Shown one piece after another: positions 1 through 8,522 of a stretch of DNA of 64,000 nucleotides (positions are counted from its first letter, which is position 1; every line of letters begins with the position of its first letter). Below the pieces are notes generated by a model. The model saw only the letters and a program-made list of their open reading frames with translations, had not been told where the DNA came from and made no database searches. Source of the stretch: Modestobacter sp. DSM 44400 (lineage in GTDB: Bacteria; Actinomycetota; Actinomycetes; Mycobacteriales; Geodermatophilaceae); NCBI RefSeq assembly GCF_900107175.1, contig NZ_FNOZ01000002.1, forward strand, positions 124,001-188,000, given 5' to 3'. A program made the position numbers and the translations under genes.

Positions 1-734
1 CGGCCGCCGCCGGACCCGCCGTCGTGGTGGTCGTCGAAGTGGTCGTCGTCGAGGTAGTCGTCGGCGGCGATGACCTCGAGCCCCCCGGTCTCGTCGAAGA
101 CAGGGTGGCCGTCGTCGTGCAGGTCGGCAGCGTGCTCGTCGTCGTGGACCGGATGCCCGTCGGGCTCGTCGGCCGGCAGGTGGTGCCGGGAGTACACCGC
201 GGTGACCAGCCCGTGGGCGGCCGCCAGCTCGTCGTTCCGGTGACCGACGAGGAGGTCGCCGGAGGGCAGCTCGGCCTCGCGCAGGTCATCGTCCCGGCCG
301 GCCGACGCACGGTCTGCGGCGCGGCGTCCACCCAGCCGGGGGCGGGAGGCGCCGGAGGAGCGGCCGGGCTGGGTCTCGGCGTCGGCGTGCCCGTCGAGGT
401 GCGCCGGCGCGGCAGCCGGCTCATCGAGGAGGGGCCGGCCGGAAGGCACGCGCGGGAAGATCGCCGGCATGGCGGCGGTGCGGGGTGCGGGGGCGACGGA
501 GCGCCGGGCCGGAACGGCCGGGACGCCGGCGTCGGTCTCCAGGGCGGAGCGCCGGCCGCGGAGGGTGCCGCCCTTCAGCCCCTCGTCGGGGCGCTGGCCG
601 GCGCGCGGCTCGGCGACCACGGTCGTGCCGGCGCCGGCCCACGCGGCCAGCAGCTCGGCGGCCGACCGGCCCGCGCCCGTGCCGGACTCGGGGCTGGCGT
701 GCCGGCCGGAGCGCGGCTCGATGGGGCGGCTCAC
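1..734 (-). CDS. mltG: Probable MltG endolytic transglycosylase, N-terminal part only (cut by window edge)
   Basis: An open frame of about 244 codons starts at GTG 734 and runs off the left edge. The start overlaps the ruvX stop by 4 nt (GTGA), so the two are translationally coupled. No catalytic domain is visible: the portion seen is low-complexity and probably disordered, rich in Arg/Gly/Ala at first and then strikingly Asp/His-rich over the last 60 residues (runs such as DDDHFDDHHDGG). Actinobacterial MltG proteins carry a long cytoplasmic N-terminal extension before one membrane helix, and mltG normally follows alaS-ruvX. The name therefore rests on position, not on domain evidence. MltG cleaves nascent peptidoglycan strands at the membrane. 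Confidence 0.5.
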   Translation of the reverse strand, partial: MSRPIEPRSGRHASPESGTGAGRSAAELLAAWAGAGTTVVAEPRAGQRPDEGLKGGTLRGRRSALETDAGVPAVPARRSVAPAPRTAAMPAIFPRVPSGRPLLDEPAAAPAHLDGHADAETQPGRSSGASRPRLGGRRAADRASAGRDDDLREAELPSGDLLVGHRNDELAAAHGLVTAVYSRHHLPADEPDGHPVHDDEHAADLHDDGHPVFDETGGLEVIAADDYLDDDHFDDHHDGGSGGG

Positions 735-1399
735 AAGTGGCGCCCACCGGAGGCGCGAACTGTGTCGAGGTGCGTCTGCAGGATGACCACGGCAGCCGCC
801 TGGTCGATCACCGACCGCTGCCGACGACTGGGAATGCCGCCTGCGCGCAGGTGACTGGCTGCGGTCACGGTGGAGAGCCTTTCGTCGACGAGGTGCACCG
901 GGACGTCCCCGATGCGGCTGGTCAGTGACAAAGCGTAGGTGCTGGCATCTTGTGCCGACGCGCCCGACGCACCGGACAGGTGCCTTGGCAACCCCACAAC
1001 AACCCCGACCACATCATGTGTCACAACCAGCTCAGCCAGCCGGTCGAGATCGCTCTCGTCCTTGGCCCGGCGAAGGGTCTCCAGCGGGCTGGCGAGCATG
1101 CCCGTGGGGTCGGACATGGCGACGCCGACGCGCACCGTGCCCACGTCGATCCCCAGCCAGCGTCCCCGGCGGGGACCTTCGCCGGGACCATCGTGCCCCG
1201 GGCCGGCGTATTGTGCACCCCCAGCGATGGGCCCTGCTGCCCGGGTGGGGCCGCCCGGCACCACCGGCGGATGACCGCTGAGGTCCAGCCGGCCGGCCTC
1301 GTCCCGCGCCGGCGCGGACGGTGCCGGCAGCGGGACGGGCACCCGCTCGGTGTGGTGCTTGCCCCCGCCGGCGTCCGCCCCGCCGAGCCGCTCGCTCAC
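731..1399 (-). CDS. ruvX: RuvX/YqgF family Holliday junction resolvase-like nuclease
   Basis: The RNase H-like fold is recognisable from LGIDVGTVRVGVAMSDP at about residues 82-98, HLVDERLST later, and the closing VIDQAAAVVILQTHLD. The core is about 140 residues, the usual size. RuvX proteins are implicated in pre-16S rRNA 5' end maturation and were first proposed as Holliday junction resolvases. The start is uncertain: GTG 1399 gives 222 aa with an 80-residue Pro/Gly-rich leader, and no in-frame start lies close to the core. It follows alaS by 76 nt and is coupled to the mltG candidate through a GTGA overlap. The function call is firm; the leader may be disordered or the true start may differ. 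Confidence 0.88.
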   Translation of the reverse strand: MSERLGGADAGGGKHHTERVPVPLPAPSAPARDEAGRLDLSGHPPVVPGGPTRAAGPIAGGAQYAGPGHDGPGEGPRRGRWLGIDVGTVRVGVAMSDPTGMLASPLETLRRAKDESDLDRLAELVVTHDVVGVVVGLPRHLSGASGASAQDASTYALSLTSRIGDVPVHLVDERLSTVTAASHLRAGGIPSRRQRSVIDQAAAVVILQTHLDTVRASGGRHL

Positions 1400-1419
1400 A
1401 GCCAGGTCACGGCCTCTCG

Positions 1420-1480
1420 TCGCTGACGCTCGTCGGACCGGGGTGCGCCGTCCATGCGTGACCTCGCACGCTCGGTCACG
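1420..1480. repeat. Dispersed CGCTGACGCTCG-type spacer repeat, copy 1
   Basis: The ruvX/alaS spacer contains TCGCTGACGCTCGTCGG (1420..1436), identical over 17 nt to 25606..25622. It also contains CTCGCACGCTCGGTCAC (1463..1479), close to CTCGCACGCTCGCTCAC at 25657..25673. It runs a few bases into the end of alaS. Related GAGCGAGC-rich spacers occur at 11395, 24741 and 55120. Function unknown. Confidence 0.5.
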
Positions 1481-4184
1481 TCCTCGCCGCGACGACGGCC
1501 TGCTCGGCGGCCGCCAACGCCGCGGGGATCCCCTCGGAATCCGTGCCACCGCCCTGTGCTACGTCGGGCTTGCCGCCACCGCGACCGCCCACCGGGACCG
1601 CCGCGGCACGCAGCAGGTCGTTGGCCGACAGCCCGGCCTGCTGGGCCGCGGGGTTGACCGTGGCGACCAGCGCCACCTTGCCCTCGGCCGCCGACGCCAA
1701 CACGACCGCGGCCGGGCGCTCGCCGAGCCGCCCCCGGACGTCGAGGGCGAGACCGCGCAGGTCGCCGCCGGTCAGCCCGTCCGGCGACCCGGTGACCAGC
1801 GCGATGCCGCCGACGTCGCGGGCCGCGCCGGCCAGGTCCCCGGCCGCGGCCAGGGTCTGCTGGCCGCGCAGGTCGGCCAGCTCACGATCGGCGTCGCGCA
1901 GCCGGCCGAGGATGCCGGCGACCCGCTCGACGATCCCGTCCTGCGGGGTCTTGAGCAGGTCGGCGAGCTGGCGGACCAGGTCGCGCTCGCGCGCCAGGTA
2001 GCGGAAACCCTCCAGGCCGACGGCGGCCTCGACCCGGCGCGAGCCGGAACCGACCGAGCTCTCCGCGGTCAGCGCCAGGGTGCCGATCTGCGCGCTGCCG
2101 CGCACGTGGGTGCCACCGCAGAGCTCGCGCGACCACTCGCCGCCGATCTCGACGACGCGGACCTGCTCGCCGTAGGTCTCGCCGAACAGCGCGATGGCGC
2201 CGAACTCGCGGGCCTCGGGCAGCGTCATGGTCAGCGCCCGCACCCCGTGGTCGGCGCGGACTGCGGCGTTGGCGACGTCCTCGATGTCGGTGCGCTGCTG
2301 CTGCGACAGCGCCCCCTGCCAGGCGAAGTCCAGCCGCAGGTACCCGGGCCGGTTGTAGGAGCCGGACTGCAGCGCCTGCGGGCCGAGGACCTGGCGCAGT
2401 GCGGCGTGCACGACGTGCGTGCCCGAGTGCGCCTGGCAGGCGGACAGCCGCCACTCGTGGTCGACCTGGGCGACCAGTTCGGTGCCGGCCCGCAGCTCTC
2501 CTTCCAGCACCCGCACCTGGTGGGCGACCAGGCCCTTGACCGGGCGCTGCACGTCGAGAACCTCGGCGCGGCCGCCGTCCCAGGTCAGCTCGCCGGCGTC
2601 GGCGACCTGACCGCCGGACTCGGCGTAGAACGGCGTGCGGTCCAGCACCAGCCGGGTGATCTCCCCCGGGCCGACCACCGGCTCGCCGTCCCCGTCCTCG
2701 CCCTCGTCGACGACGCCGAGGACCCGGGAGTCGGTGCGCAGGGTGTCGTAGGCCCGCCAGTCGGTCGGCCCGAACTCCGACAGCAGCCGGCGATAGGCCA
2801 GCACGTCGACCGAGCCGGTGCGCTTGGCGCGGGCGTCGGCCCGGGCCCGTTCCCGCTGCTCGGTCATCAGCGCGCGGAAGCCCGCCTCGTCGACGCTGAC
2901 GCCCTGCTCGGCGGCCATCTCGAGGGTGACGTCGATCGGGAAGCCGTAGGTGTCGTGCAGCGAGAAGGCCTGCGCACCCGACAGCGCCGGGGCGGCGCCG
3001 GGTTCGCTGGCCGCCACCGCGCCGACCGCGGACTCCGCCTGCGCCACCGCGGTGTCGAACAGCGCCGTCCCGGCGGTGAGGGTGCGCCGGAACGCCTCCT
3101 CCTCGGCGTAGGCGATCCCGGAAATCCGGGCGAAGTCGGTGGCCAGCTCCGGATAACTGCCGCTCATCGCGTCCCGGGAGACCGGCAACAGCTCGGGGAG
3201 GCTGGCGTCCTCCACGCCCAGGAGCTTCATCGACCGCACGGCGCGGCGCAGCAGCCGGCGCAGCACGTAACCGGCGCCCTCGTTGCCCGGGGTGACCTCG
3301 TCGCCGATCAGCATCAGGCCGCTGCGCACGTGGTCGGCGACCACCCGCAGCCGGACGTCGGCCTCGTGGTCGGCGCCGTAGCGGATGCCGGCCAGCTCCG
3401 CCGCGCGGTGCAGCACCGGGGCGACCTGATCGATCTCGTACAGGTTGTCGACGCCCTGCAGCAGGTAGGCCACCCGCTCCAGGCCCATGCCGGTGTCGAT
3501 GTTCTTCTTCGGCAGGTCGCCGAGGATCGGGTAGTCCTTGCCCTCCCCCGGGCCCCGCTCGTACTGCATGAAGACCAGGTTCCAGATCTCCAGGAACCGG
3601 TCGCCCCCCTCGTCGACGGCCGGGCCGCCGTCCGGGCCGAACTCCCGGCCCCGGTCGAAGAAGATCTCCGAGCACGGGCCGGCCGGGCCGGGCGCGCCGG
3701 TGTCCCAATAGTTCGAGCCCTTGCCCAGCCGCTGGATGCGCTCCTTCGGCAGCCCGGCGATCCGGTGCCAGGCGTCGGCGGCCTCCTCGTCATCGAGGTA
3801 GACGGTGACCCAGATCCGGTCGGGGTCGAAGCCCAGCCCACCGTCGGCGACCGGGTTGGTGATCAGCTCCCAGGCGTACTGGACGGCCTCGGCTTTGAAG
3901 TAGTCGCCGAAGGAGAAGTTGCCGTTCATCTGGAAGAACGTGCCGTGCCGGGTCGTCTTGCCCACCTCCTCGATGTCGAGGGTGCGCACACACTTCTGCA
4001 CGCTGGTGGCCCGCGGGTAGGGGGCGGGCTCCCGACCGGTCAGGTACGGGATGAACGGCACCATCCCGGCGACGGTGAACAGCAGCGACGGGTCCGGGGA
4101 CACCAGCGAGGCGCTGGGGACGACGGTGTGGCCACGGGACTCGAAGTGGTCCAGGAAACGGCGGCGGATCTCAGCGGTCTGCAT
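1476..4184 (-). CDS. alaS: Alanine--tRNA ligase
   Basis: This 902-aa class II synthetase charges tRNA-Ala in the cytoplasm. The N-terminal catalytic domain opens with MQTAEIRRRFLDHFESRGHT and contains GKTTRHGTFFQMNGNFSFGD (motif 2 region). The editing domain carries the zinc-binding HSGTH and CGGTH motifs, and a C-terminal C-Ala domain with a glycine-rich GGRGGGKPDVAQGG stretch completes the protein. Length is normal for the family (about 880). The ATG start gives the conserved N-terminus. Two small membrane-associated genes lie upstream and ruvX-mltG downstream on the same strand, the usual actinobacterial order. Confidence 0.98.
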   Translation of the reverse strand: MQTAEIRRRFLDHFESRGHTVVPSASLVSPDPSLLFTVAGMVPFIPYLTGREPAPYPRATSVQKCVRTLDIEEVGKTTRHGTFFQMNGNFSFGDYFKAEAVQYAWELITNPVADGGLGFDPDRIWVTVYLDDEEAADAWHRIAGLPKERIQRLGKGSNYWDTGAPGPAGPCSEIFFDRGREFGPDGGPAVDEGGDRFLEIWNLVFMQYERGPGEGKDYPILGDLPKKNIDTGMGLERVAYLLQGVDNLYEIDQVAPVLHRAAELAGIRYGADHEADVRLRVVADHVRSGLMLIGDEVTPGNEGAGYVLRRLLRRAVRSMKLLGVEDASLPELLPVSRDAMSGSYPELATDFARISGIAYAEEEAFRRTLTAGTALFDTAVAQAESAVGAVAASEPGAAPALSGAQAFSLHDTYGFPIDVTLEMAAEQGVSVDEAGFRALMTEQRERARADARAKRTGSVDVLAYRRLLSEFGPTDWRAYDTLRTDSRVLGVVDEGEDGDGEPVVGPGEITRLVLDRTPFYAESGGQVADAGELTWDGGRAEVLDVQRPVKGLVAHQVRVLEGELRAGTELVAQVDHEWRLSACQAHSGTHVVHAALRQVLGPQALQSGSYNRPGYLRLDFAWQGALSQQQRTDIEDVANAAVRADHGVRALTMTLPEAREFGAIALFGETYGEQVRVVEIGGEWSRELCGGTHVRGSAQIGTLALTAESSVGSGSRRVEAAVGLEGFRYLARERDLVRQLADLLKTPQDGIVERVAGILGRLRDADRELADLRGQQTLAAAGDLAGAARDVGGIALVTGSPDGLTGGDLRGLALDVRGRLGERPAAVVLASAAEGKVALVATVNPAAQQAGLSANDLLRAAAVPVGGRGGGKPDVAQGGGTDSEGIPAALAAAEQAVVAART

Positions 4185-4268
4185 CAGGCTCGGTCTCGAC
4201 TCAGGCGGGCGCTGCGGCAGGCTGGCGGGTGTCGGGTCCTGCCCGCGGCGCGGGGTGGGTGGTCGGGC

Positions 4269-4559
4269 TCAGCTGTCCGCTGCGTGGGCACCGCGGCGGC
4301 CGGGCAGGGCGGCTGCCTCCGAGCGGGTGGGCAGGGGGGCATCCAGGCCGGTGCCGGCGCGCAGCTCGCCCTCCCGCGCGGACGCGGCAGCGCGGACGTC
4401 GGCTCCGAAGTCGCCGATCGCGTCGGCCAGGTCGCGCAGGCCGTCGGCCAGCTGGCCGGCGATCCCCTGCGGGGTGAGCTTCTCGACGGCACGGCTCAGC
4501 TTGCGGACGACGAGCACCCCGATGGTGATGCCCATGGCCAGCCAGAACAGGCGGCGCAT
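4269..4559 (-). CDS. Small membrane-anchored protein, DUF6167-like
   Basis: The 96-aa protein has one N-terminal membrane segment (LFWLAMGITIGVLVVRKL, about residues 4-21) followed by a short amphipathic, Ala-rich cytoplasmic part. Small proteins of this shape between a DUF948 gene and alaS are conserved in actinobacteria and fall in DUF6167; the assignment is from memory of that context. Its ATG overlaps the stop of the upstream DUF948 gene by one base (TGATG), so the two are co-translated. No enzymatic function is suggested; a role at the membrane or cell envelope is inference only. Confidence 0.75.
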   Translation of the reverse strand: MRRLFWLAMGITIGVLVVRKLSRAVEKLTPQGIAGQLADGLRDLADAIGDFGADVRAAASAREGELRAGTGLDAPLPTRSEAAALPGRRGAHAADS

Positions 4560-4984
4560 CAGCGGGCCCGCCGGTTCTCGCGACGGGCCCGGCGATCGGC
4601 GTTGGCGTTGGCGTTGGCGTCGGCCACGGCCTGACCCTCCCGCTTCTTCTTCGCGGCGCTGCGCACGCCGTAGCTGAAGGCGGCGACCTTGATCAGCGGG
4701 CTGCCCACGGTGGCGGCGACCACGGAGGTCAGCGCGGCGACGTTGCTGGAGACGTTGGCGGCGTTGCCGGTGATGTCGTCGACGCGCTCCAGGTTGGAGT
4801 TCACGTGGGTGACCGTTGTAGACGCCTGGGACAGGATCGGCTGGGTCTGCTCACGCACCTGACGGACGGTCAGGGTCGTCTCGTCGAGGGTGCGCCCCAG
4901 CTTGAGCAGCGGAACGGCGAGCAGCACCACCAGTACCGCCAAGGCGATGGCTGCGATCAGCCCGGCCCACTCTCCTGCGGACAC
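4559..4984 (-). CDS. DUF948 domain-containing membrane protein
   Basis: The 141-aa protein has an N-terminal membrane helix (LIAAIALAVLVVLLAVPLLKL) followed by a helical, probably coiled-coil stretch (LDETTLTVRQVREQTQPIL and following), the pattern of DUF948 proteins. The C-terminus is basic and contains a short tandem ANANANAD segment encoded by hexamer repeats around 4603-4620. The GTG start is preceded by AGAGGAG, a good ribosome-binding site about 8 nt away. It is the first gene of a pair with the DUF6167-like gene, upstream of alaS. The function is unknown. Confidence 0.85.
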   Translation of the reverse strand: MSAGEWAGLIAAIALAVLVVLLAVPLLKLGRTLDETTLTVRQVREQTQPILSQASTTVTHVNSNLERVDDITGNAANVSSNVAALTSVVAATVGSPLIKVAAFSYGVRSAAKKKREGQAVADANANANADRRARRENRRAR

Positions 4985-5108
4985 GCGTGTGCTCCTCTGC
5001 TTCGACTTGCGGCGTTCGACTGCTCCGGCAGGGGCCCCGCCGGTGAGGCAACACTAGCGGCGGGGGCCGACGGTCGTCGTCCGCGATGCCCGCCGCGCTG
5101 CCCCCGGG

Positions 5109-6461
5109 TCAGCGACGGCGGCGCACGATCGCCCGCAGCTTGACCAGCCGCGCGGCGAGCTGGCCCTCGACGCCGCGGTTGGTGGGCCGGTAGTAGTCCC
5201 GGCCGACGAGGGCGTCCGGGGGGTACTGCTGGGGCAGCACCCCGTCCGGATGGTCGTGCGGATAGGCATACGTGGTGCCGTGGCCCAGCTTCTTGGACCC
5301 GGCGTAGTGGGCGTCGCGCAGCCCCGGCGGAACGGGGCCGGCCAGACCGGCGTGCACGTCGGCGATCGCCTCGTTGATGCCGGTGTAGGCGGCGTTCGAC
5401 TTCGGCGCCGTGGCCAGGTGGACGACGGCCTGGGCCAGCGGAATGCGGCCCTCGGGCATGCCGATGAAGGCGACGGCGTCGGCGGCGGCGACCGCGGTGA
5501 GCAGCGCCGTCGGGTCGGCCATGCCGATGTCCTCGCTGGCCGAGATGACCAGCCGGCGGGCGATGAACCGGGCATCCTCCCCCGCCTCCACCATCCGGGC
5601 CAGGTAGTGCAGCGCCGCGTCGACGTCGCTGCCGCGGATGGACTTGATCAGCGCGCTGGCCACGTCGTAGTGCTGGTCGCCCTGCCGGTCGTAGCGGACC
5701 GCGGCCTGGGCCACCGCCGTCTCCAGGGTGGCCAGGTCCAGCACCGTGCTCCCCGCAGCCCGGGCGGCCCCGGCGCCGGACTCGAGCGCGGTCAAGGCCT
5801 TACGGGCGTCGCCGCCGGCCACCCGGAGCAGGTGCTCCTCGGCCTCTCCGGTGAGCGTCACGGCGCCGTCCAGGCCCCGGTCGCTGGTCAGTGCGCGGCG
5901 CAGCACCGCCCGCACGTCGTCGTCGCTCAGTGGTTGCAGCGCCAGTACCAGGCTCCGCGACAGCAGCGGGCTGACGACGGAGAAGAACGGGTTCTCGGTG
6001 GTGGCGGCGATGAGGCTGACGATCCGGTCCTCGACCGCGGACAGCAGCGAGTCCTGCTGGGTCTTGGAGAACCGGTGCACCTCGTCGATGAACAGCACGG
6101 TGCGGCGGCCGGCGGAGGTGAGCTCGCGCTTGGCGGTGGCGATGACCGCGCGCACCTCCTTGACCCCGGCATCGAGCGCGGAGAGCTGCACGAAGGACCG
6201 CTTGGTGGCCAGCGAGATGACGTGGGCGAGGGTCGTCTTCCCGGTGCCGGGCGGGCCGTAGAGCACCAGCGACATCGGCTCGTCGGCCTCGACCAGCCGG
6301 CGCAGCGGGGCGCGGGGACCGAGCAGGTGCTGCTGGCCGACGACCTCGTCGAGGGACCGGGGGCGCATGCGTACCGCCAGCGGCGCGCCCGGGTCGACCG
6401 ACGGCGCCGCCGGGTCGCCCTCCGGGGACCCGTCGAACAGGGTGGTCCCTTCCGCCGTCAC
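5109..6461 (-). CDS. rarA: Replication-associated recombination protein A (RarA/MgsA, AAA+ ATPase)
   Basis: The 450-aa protein contains [21 protein letters not shown], here in two parts: [14 protein letters not shown] then GQQHLLG. Walker A ([13 protein letters not shown]) and Walker B ([12 protein letters not shown]) follow, then a sensor-1 ATTENP motif, and the C-terminal tetramerisation region includes [14 protein letters not shown]. These identify RarA, which acts at stalled replication forks. The GTG at 6461 fits the family N-terminus and has no Shine-Dalgarno; a TAGCGT hexamer ends 7 nt before it, suggesting a leaderless mRNA. It is divergent from the aldo/keto reductase gene. Confidence 0.95.
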   Translation of the reverse strand: MTAEGTTLFDGSPEGDPAAPSVDPGAPLAVRMRPRSLDEVVGQQHLLGPRAPLRRLVEADEPMSLVLYGPPGTGKTTLAHVISLATKRSFVQLSALDAGVKEVRAVIATAKRELTSAGRRTVLFIDEVHRFSKTQQDSLLSAVEDRIVSLIAATTENPFFSVVSPLLSRSLVLALQPLSDDDVRAVLRRALTSDRGLDGAVTLTGEAEEHLLRVAGGDARKALTALESGAGAARAAGSTVLDLATLETAVAQAAVRYDRQGDQHYDVASALIKSIRGSDVDAALHYLARMVEAGEDARFIARRLVISASEDIGMADPTALLTAVAAADAVAFIGMPEGRIPLAQAVVHLATAPKSNAAYTGINEAIADVHAGLAGPVPPGLRDAHYAGSKKLGHGTTYAYPHDHPDGVLPQQYPPDALVGRDYYRPTNRGVEGQLAARLVKLRAIVRRRR

Positions 6462-6468
6462 GGTTGCG

Positions 6469-6474
6469 ACGCTA
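6469..6474 (-). promoter_or_regulatory. Candidate -10 element for a leaderless rarA transcript
   Basis: TAGCGT on the minus strand ends 7 nt before the GTG of rarA, and no ribosome-binding site lies between. With transcription starting 6-8 nt downstream of the -10 hexamer, the mRNA would begin at or next to the start codon. No clear -35 was found. Confidence 0.4.
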
Positions 6475-6524
6475 CCCGCGGGGCACGACGGTCCCGTCAT
6501 CGTCCGACCACCCGGAGGTACCCC

Positions 6525-7400
6525 GTGCAGCAGCGCACCATCGGCAACGACACCGTCGGCCGGATCGAGGTGGGCGCGGTCGGGCTCGGCGCCATGCCGC
6601 TGTCGTCGAAGGAGGACCGACCCTCCCCCGACGACGCGGTCGCCGTCGTGCACGCCGCGCTGGACGCCGGGGTCACCCTGATCGACACCGCCGACGCCTA
6701 CGCCCACTCGGAGGTCGAGTTCGGGCACAACGAGTCGATCGTCGCCCGGGCGCTGGCGTCCTACGGCGGGAACACCTCCGGCGTGCTGGTGGCCACCAAG
6801 GGCGGGCACACCCGCTCCGGGAAGGACTGGGGCCTCGACGGGACGGCGGACTACCTGCGCCGGGCCTGCGAGGGGTCGCTGCGCCGGCTCGGGGTACAGG
6901 CGATCGGGCTCTACCAGTTCCACCGCCCCGACCCGGCGACGCCGTGGGACGAGTCGATGGGCGCGCTGCGGTCGCTGGTCGACGCCGGCCTCATCCGGAT
7001 GGCCGGCATCTCCAACGCCGACGTCGGCCAAATCGACGCGGCCCGGGCCATCGTGGGCGACGCGCTGGTGAGCGTGCAGAACGAGTTCTCGCCCAGCTTC
7101 CGGTCCTCGGCCGGGGAGTTGGCGCACTGTGCGCAGCACGGGCTGGCGTTCCTGCCGTGGAGCCCGTTCGGCGGCATCCCGGCCGCCAAGTCGCTGGACG
7201 CCACCGCTGCCGGGTTCGCCGCCGTGGCCGCGGAGCTGGGGGTGTCGGTGTACCGGGTGACGGTCGCCTGGCACCTGGCCCAGGCCGACGTCGTCCTGCC
7301 CATCCCGGGAGCCTCGCGGCCGCAGTCGATCGAGGACTCCGCGCGCGGGGCCGACCTGCAGCTCACGCCAGACCAGCTGAGCCGGCTGAACGCCGCCTGA
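6525..7400 (+). CDS. Aldo/keto reductase family oxidoreductase
   Basis: The 291-aa protein has the AKR (beta/alpha)8-barrel signatures. The catalytic tetrad is visible as Asp54 and Tyr59 (IDTADAY), Lys92 (VATKGG) and His133 (YQFHRPD). The C-terminal [14 protein letters not shown] forms the NADPH-binding region. GTG 6525 is supported by GGAGG six bases upstream. It would reduce an aldehyde or ketone with NADPH; the substrate cannot be predicted. It is transcribed divergently from rarA and ends just before a palindromic repeat. Confidence 0.92.
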   Translation: MQQRTIGNDTVGRIEVGAVGLGAMPLSSKEDRPSPDDAVAVVHAALDAGVTLIDTADAYAHSEVEFGHNESIVARALASYGGNTSGVLVATKGGHTRSGKDWGLDGTADYLRRACEGSLRRLGVQAIGLYQFHRPDPATPWDESMGALRSLVDAGLIRMAGISNADVGQIDAARAIVGDALVSVQNEFSPSFRSSAGELAHCAQHGLAFLPWSPFGGIPAAKSLDATAAGFAAVAAELGVSVYRVTVAWHLAQADVVLPIPGASRPQSIEDSARGADLQLTPDQLSRLNAA

Positions 7401-7414
7401 GACGCCCTTCTGGC

Positions 7415-7477
7415 GTTGATCATCGGCGGGTGGCTGCCCTCGCCGGCGTGTCCGGGAGCCAGCCGCCGATGATCAAC
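7415..7477. repeat. 21-bp-arm palindromic repeat, copy A
   Basis: The left arm starts GTTGATCATCGGCGG (7415..7435) and pairs with 7457..7477 with a single mismatch across a 21-nt loop. A second copy with the same arms lies at 8446..8508, so the two frame the DUF559-like gene. The transcript could fold as a terminator after the aldo/keto reductase gene, but no T-run follows. The conserved arm sequence is more than a terminator would need. Confidence 0.8.
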
Positions 7478-7577
7478 TCGGGTGAGGGTGGGCTGGCGCG
7501 TCGTCCACAGTCACCGCCCTGTCCACAGATGTGCCGGAGCCGTCGTCCCGGGCCCCGGCTGGCCACACCGTGGCGAG

Positions 7578-8450
7578 ATGGCACCACCCCAGCTGTTCAC
7601 TACAGCCACTGCACGATCGGTCGGCCTGAGCCGGGGTCAACTCCGCGGGCCCGGCTTCCTCCGGCTGGCCCACGACCTCGTCGTCCGGCTGGACGACGCG
7701 ATCGACACCACCGAGCGCCTGCGACTGCTCGCCACCGTCCTGCCTGTCGATGCGGCGTTCAGCCACGCCACTGCGGCGTCGCTGCTCGGCGCGCCGGTCG
7801 ACGCGCCTCCTCGTGCGCACGTCGTCCTGACCCCACGACGGGTGCTGCCCCAGCGGGGCGAGCTGGTCGTCCACGAGCGTCAGCTGGCTACCGCGGACAT
7901 CGTCGGCCACCGAGGGCTGCAGGTGACCTCCGGGCCGCAGACATTCCTGGACGTCTCGTCGACGGTGCCACCCGAGGAGTTGGTCGCCATCGGGGACGCC
8001 CTGATGCGGGGCGGCCACCTGGACTGCGAGCGGCTTGCCGAGCGGCTGGGACGAGCTGACAGGGTTCGCGGTGTGGTGCGTGCACGCGCTTGCGCGCCGC
8101 TGCTGAGCCCGCTGGCGCAGTCGCGCCCGGAGAGCCTCCTGCGCTACTGGCTGACCGCGAGCGACCTGCCCGTACCCGAGCTCCAGGTGCCCGTCACGGA
8201 CAGACGGGGCCGGATCGTGGCCCACGGCGATCTCGGATACAGCCGCTGGAATGTCTTGCTCGAGTACGAGGGGCGGCAGCACGCCGACCCCGAGCAGTTC
8301 GACCGGGACGTCGACCGCTACTCGCTGATGGCTGCCGGCGGCTGGTTGGTGCTGCGCTTCGCCCGGCGCCACCTGGGTGGGCCGTCGCCGGTGGTCGACC
8401 GGACGCTCGCGGCGCTGATCAGCCGAGGGTGGCGCCCCGGCCAGGGTTGA
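7578..8450 (+). CDS. DUF559-type protein with AbiEi-like N-terminal winged helix
   Basis: The 290-aa protein opens with LFTTATARSVGLSRGQL, the winged-helix start typical of AbiEi-type antitoxin domains. Its C-terminus (NVLLEYEGRQHADPEQFDRD followed by GGWLVLRFARRHL) matches the Vsr/PD-(D/E)XK-like DUF559 fold, with Glu and Asp in plausible active-site places. Such genes occur as scattered single copies in actinobacterial genomes, and no toxin partner is adjacent here. The ATG at 7578 starts exactly at the conserved N-terminus. The last codons lie inside the left arm of palindrome copy B. Role unknown: either a DNA-binding regulator or a nuclease-fold protein. Confidence 0.8.
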   Translation: MAPPQLFTTATARSVGLSRGQLRGPGFLRLAHDLVVRLDDAIDTTERLRLLATVLPVDAAFSHATAASLLGAPVDAPPRAHVVLTPRRVLPQRGELVVHERQLATADIVGHRGLQVTSGPQTFLDVSSTVPPEELVAIGDALMRGGHLDCERLAERLGRADRVRGVVRARACAPLLSPLAQSRPESLLRYWLTASDLPVPELQVPVTDRRGRIVAHGDLGYSRWNVLLEYEGRQHADPEQFDRDVDRYSLMAAGGWLVLRFARRHLGGPSPVVDRTLAALISRGWRPGQG

Positions 8451-8508
8451 TCATCGGCGACTGGCGGCCCGACACGCCGTCAGGCGCAGCCACCCGCCGA
8501 TGATCAAC
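8446..8508. repeat. 21-bp-arm palindromic repeat, copy B
   Basis: The right arm (8488..8508) is the exact reverse complement of the left arm of copy A. The left arm (8446..8466) differs at three positions from the perfect match. The DUF559-like stop codon TGA (8448..8450) is part of the left arm. It sits between convergent genes, 15 nt before the aspS stop, so it could serve as a two-way terminator. Confidence 0.8.
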
Positions 8509-8522
8509 TGCAGGGAGCGCGG

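Noticed and set aside
1350-4634. A 1094-codon plus-strand frame opposite alaS
   Set aside because: Low-complexity Gly/Arg/Ala/Val protein with no family features; it is the antisense shadow of alaS.
7578-8450. A type IV toxin-antitoxin module
   Set aside because: Only the AbiEi-like domain is present; no AbiEii nucleotidyltransferase gene is adjacent.
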